Shown here piece by piece: positions 60,457-64,000 of a stretch of DNA of 64,000 nucleotides (position 1 is its first letter; every line of letters starts with the position of its first letter). Location: the NCBI GenBank assembly GCA_012270995.1, contig JAAXHG010000166.1, forward strand, positions 57,511-121,510. The letters are read 5' to 3'. A model generated the notes under the pieces. The model was not told the DNA's origin and searched no databases. It was given only the letters and a program-made list of their open reading frames with translations. Made by a program: the position numbers and the translations under genes. The DNA comes from Vicinamibacteraceae bacterium. GTDB lineage: Bacteria > Acidobacteriota > Thermoanaerobaculia > Multivoradales > Multivoraceae.

Positions 60457-61080
60457 ATGACCGCATCCGCCAGTTCAGCCAGGTCCACACTCGATCGGGA
60501 GCGGGCCATCATCGTGGTGATCGACCTCCAGGGCCGTCTCGTCGACCTGATGCATCGGCCGCGGATGGTGATCGACGGCACCGCGCGGCTGCTGCGGCTG
60601 GCGCAGTTGTTCGAGTTGCCCGTGATCGTCACCGAACAGTACCCGCGGGGGCTGGGGCCGACCCGCGAGGAAATCGAGGCGGTGATCGAGGAGACCGATC
60701 CGGAAGGCCGCCGCACGCGCAGAGTGGAGAAGGACTCCTTCGGCTGCTGTGGTGTGCCGGCGTTCGAGGAAGCCCTGGCGGCTGCGAGACCGGGGTTGGA
60801 GCCGGCGCGGCAGCAGGTGGTCGTGGCCGGGATCGAGTCTCACATCTGCGTCGTGCAGACGGTTCTCGAACTCCTGTCGCGCGGTACGGATGTCCACGTG
60901 TGCTGGGACTGCACGAGTTCGCGGGGCGAGGAGTATCGACGTCACGCGCTGGCGCGCATGGGAACCGCCGGCGCCCAGATCACCAACCACGAGTCGGTGG
61001 CCTTCGAGCTCGCGCGGGACAAGAACCATCCGCGGTTCAAGGGCGTCAACCGGCTGCTCCGGGAGGGCCAGGTCGCTTGA
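60457..61080 (+). CDS. Isochorismatase-family cysteine hydrolase
   Basis: 207 residues. The triad is D23 (AIIVVIDLQGRL), K92 (RRVEKDSFGCCG) and C131 (AGIESHICVVQTVLEL). The pattern fits the YcaC/ISOC1-like branch rather than true isochorismatase or nicotinamidase. ATG 60457 has CAGGAG 8 nt upstream, and an earlier in-frame ATG (60316) would overlap the previous gene. The next gene's TTG overlaps this stop as TTGA. Substrate unknown. Confidence 0.85.
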   Translation: MTASASSARSTLDRERAIIVVIDLQGRLVDLMHRPRMVIDGTARLLRLAQLFELPVIVTEQYPRGLGPTREEIEAVIEETDPEGRRTRRVEKDSFGCCGVPAFEEALAAARPGLEPARQQVVVAGIESHICVVQTVLELLSRGTDVHVCWDCTSSRGEEYRRHALARMGTAGAQITNHESVAFELARDKNHPRFKGVNRLLREGQVA

Positions 61081-61766
61081 CCGGGGCGGTGCGGCGAACG
61101 GTAGGGGCCGCGGTGCTGATCCTGGCGGCGGCGCCTCTGGCCGCCCAGCAGACGAATCCGCGCTCGGGCGACGCGGAAGCCGAGGTGCGGGCTACCTTCG
61201 AGGCCTACCGGCAGGCGCTGATCGCCGGTGACGGCGAAGGGGCGGCCGCCCTGGTCGACCGGGAGACCGGGGAGTACTACCGGCAATTGAAGCGCCTGGT
61301 GCTGGAAGGAGGCGAGGAGGAGGTGAGGCAGCGGACCTTCGTCGACCGTTTCCTGATCGTGGCCTTCCGGCACGAGTTCGACGCCGCCGAGCTCCGCGAG
61401 ATGGATCTCGCCGCCGTGATCGTTCGGGCGATGGAGATCGGCTGGATCAATGGAGCCGCGATCGAGCAGCTCGCCGTTGGCGAGGTCCGGATCGAGGGCG
61501 ACGAAGCCTGGGCCGCCGCCCGCACGCGGGCGTCCCTGGAGGACCCTTCGCTCGGCGGCGGCATCGATGATCTGGAGTACCGCTTCGTGAACGAGGACGG
61601 GATCTGGAAGTTCCGGTTCAGCGGGCTCGTGGCCTCGATCGGCGAGGTGATGCGGGAGCTCGCGGCACAGCTCGGCGTCGAGGAGGATGACCTCATCTTC
61701 ACGCTGATCGAGACCCTGACCGGGGTCGAGGTGCTGCCGGAGGTCTGGGACGCGGTCGAGCCCTGA
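61077..61766 (+). CDS. Exported protein of unknown function (possible NTF2-like fold)
   Basis: About 229 residues. Signal peptide AAVLILAAAPLAAQ is followed by AEVRATFEAYRQALIAGDGE, which resembles the start of an NTF2/SnoaL-like fold, and IDDLEYRFVNEDGIWKFRFS, which resembles its strand region. TTG 61077 overlaps the previous stop (TTGA); GTG 61089 is an alternative. I cannot assign a function. Confidence 0.68.
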   Translation: MTGAVRRTVGAAVLILAAAPLAAQQTNPRSGDAEAEVRATFEAYRQALIAGDGEGAAALVDRETGEYYRQLKRLVLEGGEEEVRQRTFVDRFLIVAFRHEFDAAELREMDLAAVIVRAMEIGWINGAAIEQLAVGEVRIEGDEAWAAARTRASLEDPSLGGGIDDLEYRFVNEDGIWKFRFSGLVASIGEVMRELAAQLGVEEDDLIFTLIETLTGVEVLPEVWDAVEP

Positions 61767-61831
61767 ATCGGGCTCCGCGACCGCTGCCCCGCTCCGGCCG
61801 GCGGCCGCCGGAGTCCCCTTTGGGGGTGCGG

Positions 61832-61837
61832 TACGAT
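61832..61837 (+). promoter_or_regulatory. -10 box, leaderless-type, for DUF4159 copy 2
   Basis: TACGAT ends 6 nt before GTG 61844; the same box and spacing as the copy at 19856. Confidence 0.5.
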
Positions 61838-61843
61838 CGCGCC

Positions 61844-62725
61844 GTGCCCATCCGGCGAACACCGTTGCTGGTCGTTGCCGCCGCGCTCGTGGCGGCCGCC
61901 GGCTCCGGCCTGCTCACCAGAGCCCCGGCGCCGGGTACGAACCCCCAGGTCGGAGTCTCCGACGACCGCCGTGACCCGCGCACGCGCTACCGGCGCTCGC
62001 TGCCGCCCCAGGCGATGAGGATGTTCGAGCGGTACCCGCCGCGGCCGGTCCATCCCGACGAGATCCTGCGCGAGTTCTACTTCACCCGCCTCATTTACGG
62101 CGGCCAGAGATACATGGGTGGCGCAAGCTGGTCGGTCGACTTCCCCAAGGCCGACCGCCAGTTCATGGTCGGCCTGAAGAGGCTGCTCGACCAACTCGAC
62201 GCCTACGACTACGACAACGCGCTGCTGGCCACGGACCCGAAGCTCCGTCGCTATCCCTTCCTCTACTCGGTGGAGGTCGGCTACATGATGCTGAGTCCGG
62301 ACGAGCGCGAGCACCTGCGCCGCTACCTGCTGGCCGGAGGCTTCTGGGTCATCGACGACTTCTGGGGCAGTTGGCAGTGGGCGAACCTGGAGCGCGAACT
62401 CTCCGCGCTGCTGCCGGAGTATCCGATCGTCGAGATTCCGCTGGACCACCCGATCTTCCACTGCTTCTACGACGTGGAGGAGATCCTCCAGGTGCCGAAC
62501 GTGGGCCAGGGTCGGTACGGGGGGCCGACCTGGGAGCAGGACGGATTCACTCCGCATGTGCGGGGCATCTTCGACGACCACGGCCGCCTGATGGTGGTGA
62601 TCAATTGGAACACGGACCTCGGCGACGCCTGGGAATGGGCGGAAGACGAGTGGTACCCGGTGCGGTTCTCCCACTACGCGTACCAGATGGGCGTCAACTT
62701 CGTCGTCTACGCCATGTCGCACTGA
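61844..62725 (+). CDS. DUF4159 domain protein (copy 2)
   Basis: 293 residues with an N-terminal hydrophobic anchor (LLVVAAALVAAAGSGLL). The DUF4159 core contains EFYFTRLIYGG, LRRYLLAGGFWVIDDFWGSW, PLDHPIFHCFYDVEEILQVP and VNFVVYAMSH at the C-terminus, parallel to the copy at 19856. GTG 61844 is chosen because of the leaderless-type box and clean signal. The VWA protein starts 50 nt downstream, as in known DUF4159/VWA clusters that usually include MoxR and DUF58 genes, presumably just beyond the window. Function unknown. Confidence 0.86.
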   Translation: MPIRRTPLLVVAAALVAAAGSGLLTRAPAPGTNPQVGVSDDRRDPRTRYRRSLPPQAMRMFERYPPRPVHPDEILREFYFTRLIYGGQRYMGGASWSVDFPKADRQFMVGLKRLLDQLDAYDYDNALLATDPKLRRYPFLYSVEVGYMMLSPDEREHLRRYLLAGGFWVIDDFWGSWQWANLERELSALLPEYPIVEIPLDHPIFHCFYDVEEILQVPNVGQGRYGGPTWEQDGFTPHVRGIFDDHGRLMVVINWNTDLGDAWEWAEDEWYPVRFSHYAYQMGVNFVVYAMSH

Positions 62726-62775
62726 GGCGGCGCCGCGACGTTCCCGCTACGCCCGCTCTCGCTACCCGGTTCCCC

Positions 62776-64000
62776 ATGGCAGGCCTCTTCGAGTTCCTCT
62801 TCAAGTACCGGCCATCCCTGTTCGAGGAGGGCCGGCTCGCCCTCGCCGCACCCGGCTGGATGCAGATCGCGGCGCTGGTTGCCGGCGGCGCCCTCGTGTT
62901 CGCGGCCTTCACCTACCGCCGGATGCGGCCGGGCAGCGGCTCCCGGCCCGAGGGCTACCGCTGGCTGGCGCCGGCCTTGCGGTCGCTGGCCATCGGCGTT
63001 CTCGTCCTGTGCCTGCTGCAGCCGGCCCTCGTGCTGTCCACCGTCGTGCCGCGGGAGTCCTTCGTCGGCGTCCTGATCGACGACTCGGGCAGCATGGCGA
63101 TGCCCGACGAGGACACGGCCGGGGACGGCACCCGCGCCGGGGCCGTCCGAGAGGCGCTCTCCGGGCAGCCGGGGTCGCTGCTGGAACTCTTGGCCGAGCG
63201 CTTCCAGGTCCGGCAACTCGCCTTCGGCCGCGGCGCGGAGCGGACCGAGTCCGTCGATCAGCTTCGGTTCGCCCGCTCCGAAAGCCGCATCGGCGAGGCT
63301 CTACTCGCGGCTTCGGACGAACTGGCGGGCCTGCCCCTGGCGGGTCTCGTCGTGTTCTCCGACGGCGCGGACTCCGAGCCGGCCGAACTCGGAGACGCCC
63401 TCCTGGCCCTCAAGGCGGCCGGGACGCCGGTGCATGCGGTCGGTGTCGGGCGGCCGCGGCTCGCACGGGACATCGAGGTGTCGCGGGTCGTGGCTCCCCG
63501 ACGGGTCCTCGAGGGCTCGACCGTCGAGGTCGAGGTCACGCTGAGTCAGACCGGATTCGGCGGCCGTAGCGTGAACCTCGAAGTCGAGGACGACGGACGC
63601 ATCGTGAACGTGGAGCCGGTGACCTTTCCGCGACGGAGTTCGGCGGTCACGGCGCGGGTGATGTTCGCGGCCACCGACGAGGGCGCCCGGGAATTCCGGT
63701 TTCGGGTGGCGGCCCAGCCCGGAGAGGAACTGACCCTGAACAATGAGCGCACGGCGCTGGTCGAAGTGAGGAAGAGGCAGGAGAGGATCTTCTTCTTCGA
63801 GGGCGAACCACGACACGAGTCCAGGTTCCTGCGGCGGGCGGTCCAGTTCGACGAGAACCTCCACGTCGTCTCGATGACCCGGCAGGCGGCGAACAAGTTC
63901 TACGGCATCAACTTCGACGAGAACGCGAAGCGCTTCGACGGCTTCCCGACCCGCCGGGAGGACCTGTTCGAGTATCAGGGGGTCATTCTGGGCAGCATGG
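62776..64000 (+). CDS. Membrane-anchored VWA-domain protein (C-terminus beyond window)
   Basis: The first 408 residues are visible; the gene runs off the right edge. Two membrane helices lie near the N-terminus (MQIAALVAGGALVFAAFTYR, LAIGVLVLCLLQPALVLSTV), followed by a von Willebrand A domain with an intact MIDAS motif, VLIDDSGSMAMPD. Later strands (VVFSDGADSEPAELGDALLA) and a CARDB-like region continue to the edge; long family members add a glutamine-amidotransferase-like part. It probably works with the DUF4159 protein immediately upstream. No strong Shine-Dalgarno at the ATG. Confidence 0.85.
   Translation, partial: MAGLFEFLFKYRPSLFEEGRLALAAPGWMQIAALVAGGALVFAAFTYRRMRPGSGSRPEGYRWLAPALRSLAIGVLVLCLLQPALVLSTVVPRESFVGVLIDDSGSMAMPDEDTAGDGTRAGAVREALSGQPGSLLELLAERFQVRQLAFGRGAERTESVDQLRFARSESRIGEALLAASDELAGLPLAGLVVFSDGADSEPAELGDALLALKAAGTPVHAVGVGRPRLARDIEVSRVVAPRRVLEGSTVEVEVTLSQTGFGGRSVNLEVEDDGRIVNVEPVTFPRRSSAVTARVMFAATDEGAREFRFRVAAQPGEELTLNNERTALVEVRKRQERIFFFEGEPRHESRFLRRAVQFDENLHVVSMTRQAANKFYGINFDENAKRFDGFPTRREDLFEYQGVILGSM

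Overview
The window is GC-rich and densely coded on both strands, from a didermic bacterium. An acidobacterial-type VWFA-related lipid-free secreted protein, three Oar-like TonB-dependent receptors with an N-terminal carboxypeptidase-regulatory domain, and several ASPIC/UnbV (CRTAC1) proteins together point to Acidobacteriota. That assignment is an inference; no rRNA or other taxonomic marker is present.

Layout. 1-15 kb is a block read entirely on the minus strand. It runs from a CRTAC1-type protein, a TPR protein and a TPR+CRTAC1 protein to three tandem paralogous TonB receptors, the last cut by the window edge. Each receptor has its own Shine-Dalgarno site and a recognisable promoter, and conserved terminators separate them. 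15-26 kb holds a double CoA-transferase, a nucleoside-type MFS symporter, a Tat-exported TIM-barrel isomerase, a DUF4159 protein, an MBL hydrolase, a PQQ-type propeller, an exported DUF255 thioredoxin protein and an AlkD-like glycosylase. 26-37 kb is rich in aromatic and 2-oxo-acid metabolism: a lipoprotein fusing a sialidase-like, a PheC-like (cyclohexadienyl dehydratase) and an AroQ (chorismate mutase) domain; an operon of a TPP enzyme and two isocitrate-dehydrogenase-like proteins; then an Lrp regulator divergent from an aminotransferase, HPPD and phenylalanine hydroxylase. 36-46 kb holds an amidase, the VWFA protein, a VOC protein, a peroxiredoxin with an in-frame UGA at the catalytic cysteine, an uncharacterised exported protein, a cytochrome-type dehydrogenase and a PIG-L deacetylase. 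46-64 kb holds dnaE, comEC, an ankyrin protein, a small six-cysteine protein, a long carboxypeptidase-regulatory repeat protein, miaA, a TPR lipoprotein, an isochorismatase-type hydrolase, a second DUF4159 protein and a VWA protein cut by the right edge.

How genes work together. Phenylalanine hydroxylase makes tyrosine, an aminotransferase makes 4-hydroxyphenylpyruvate and HPPD makes homogentisate; the later homogentisate genes are not in the window. The PheC-AroQ lipoprotein could make phenylpyruvate from chorismate outside the cytoplasm. Many starts here are either preceded by a TANNNT box 6-9 nt upstream with no Shine-Dalgarno (leaderless-like), or overlap the previous stop as ATGA/GTGA/TTGA. 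I used these two patterns to choose starts.

Most notable: a probable selenocysteine peroxiredoxin with a UGA-proximal hairpin, the three-domain sialidase/PheC/AroQ lipoprotein, the paired catalytic and degenerate IDH subunits, and the receptor/CRTAC1 block. I saw no tRNA, rRNA, IS element or CRISPR array, and no gene-free stretch longer than 300 bases.
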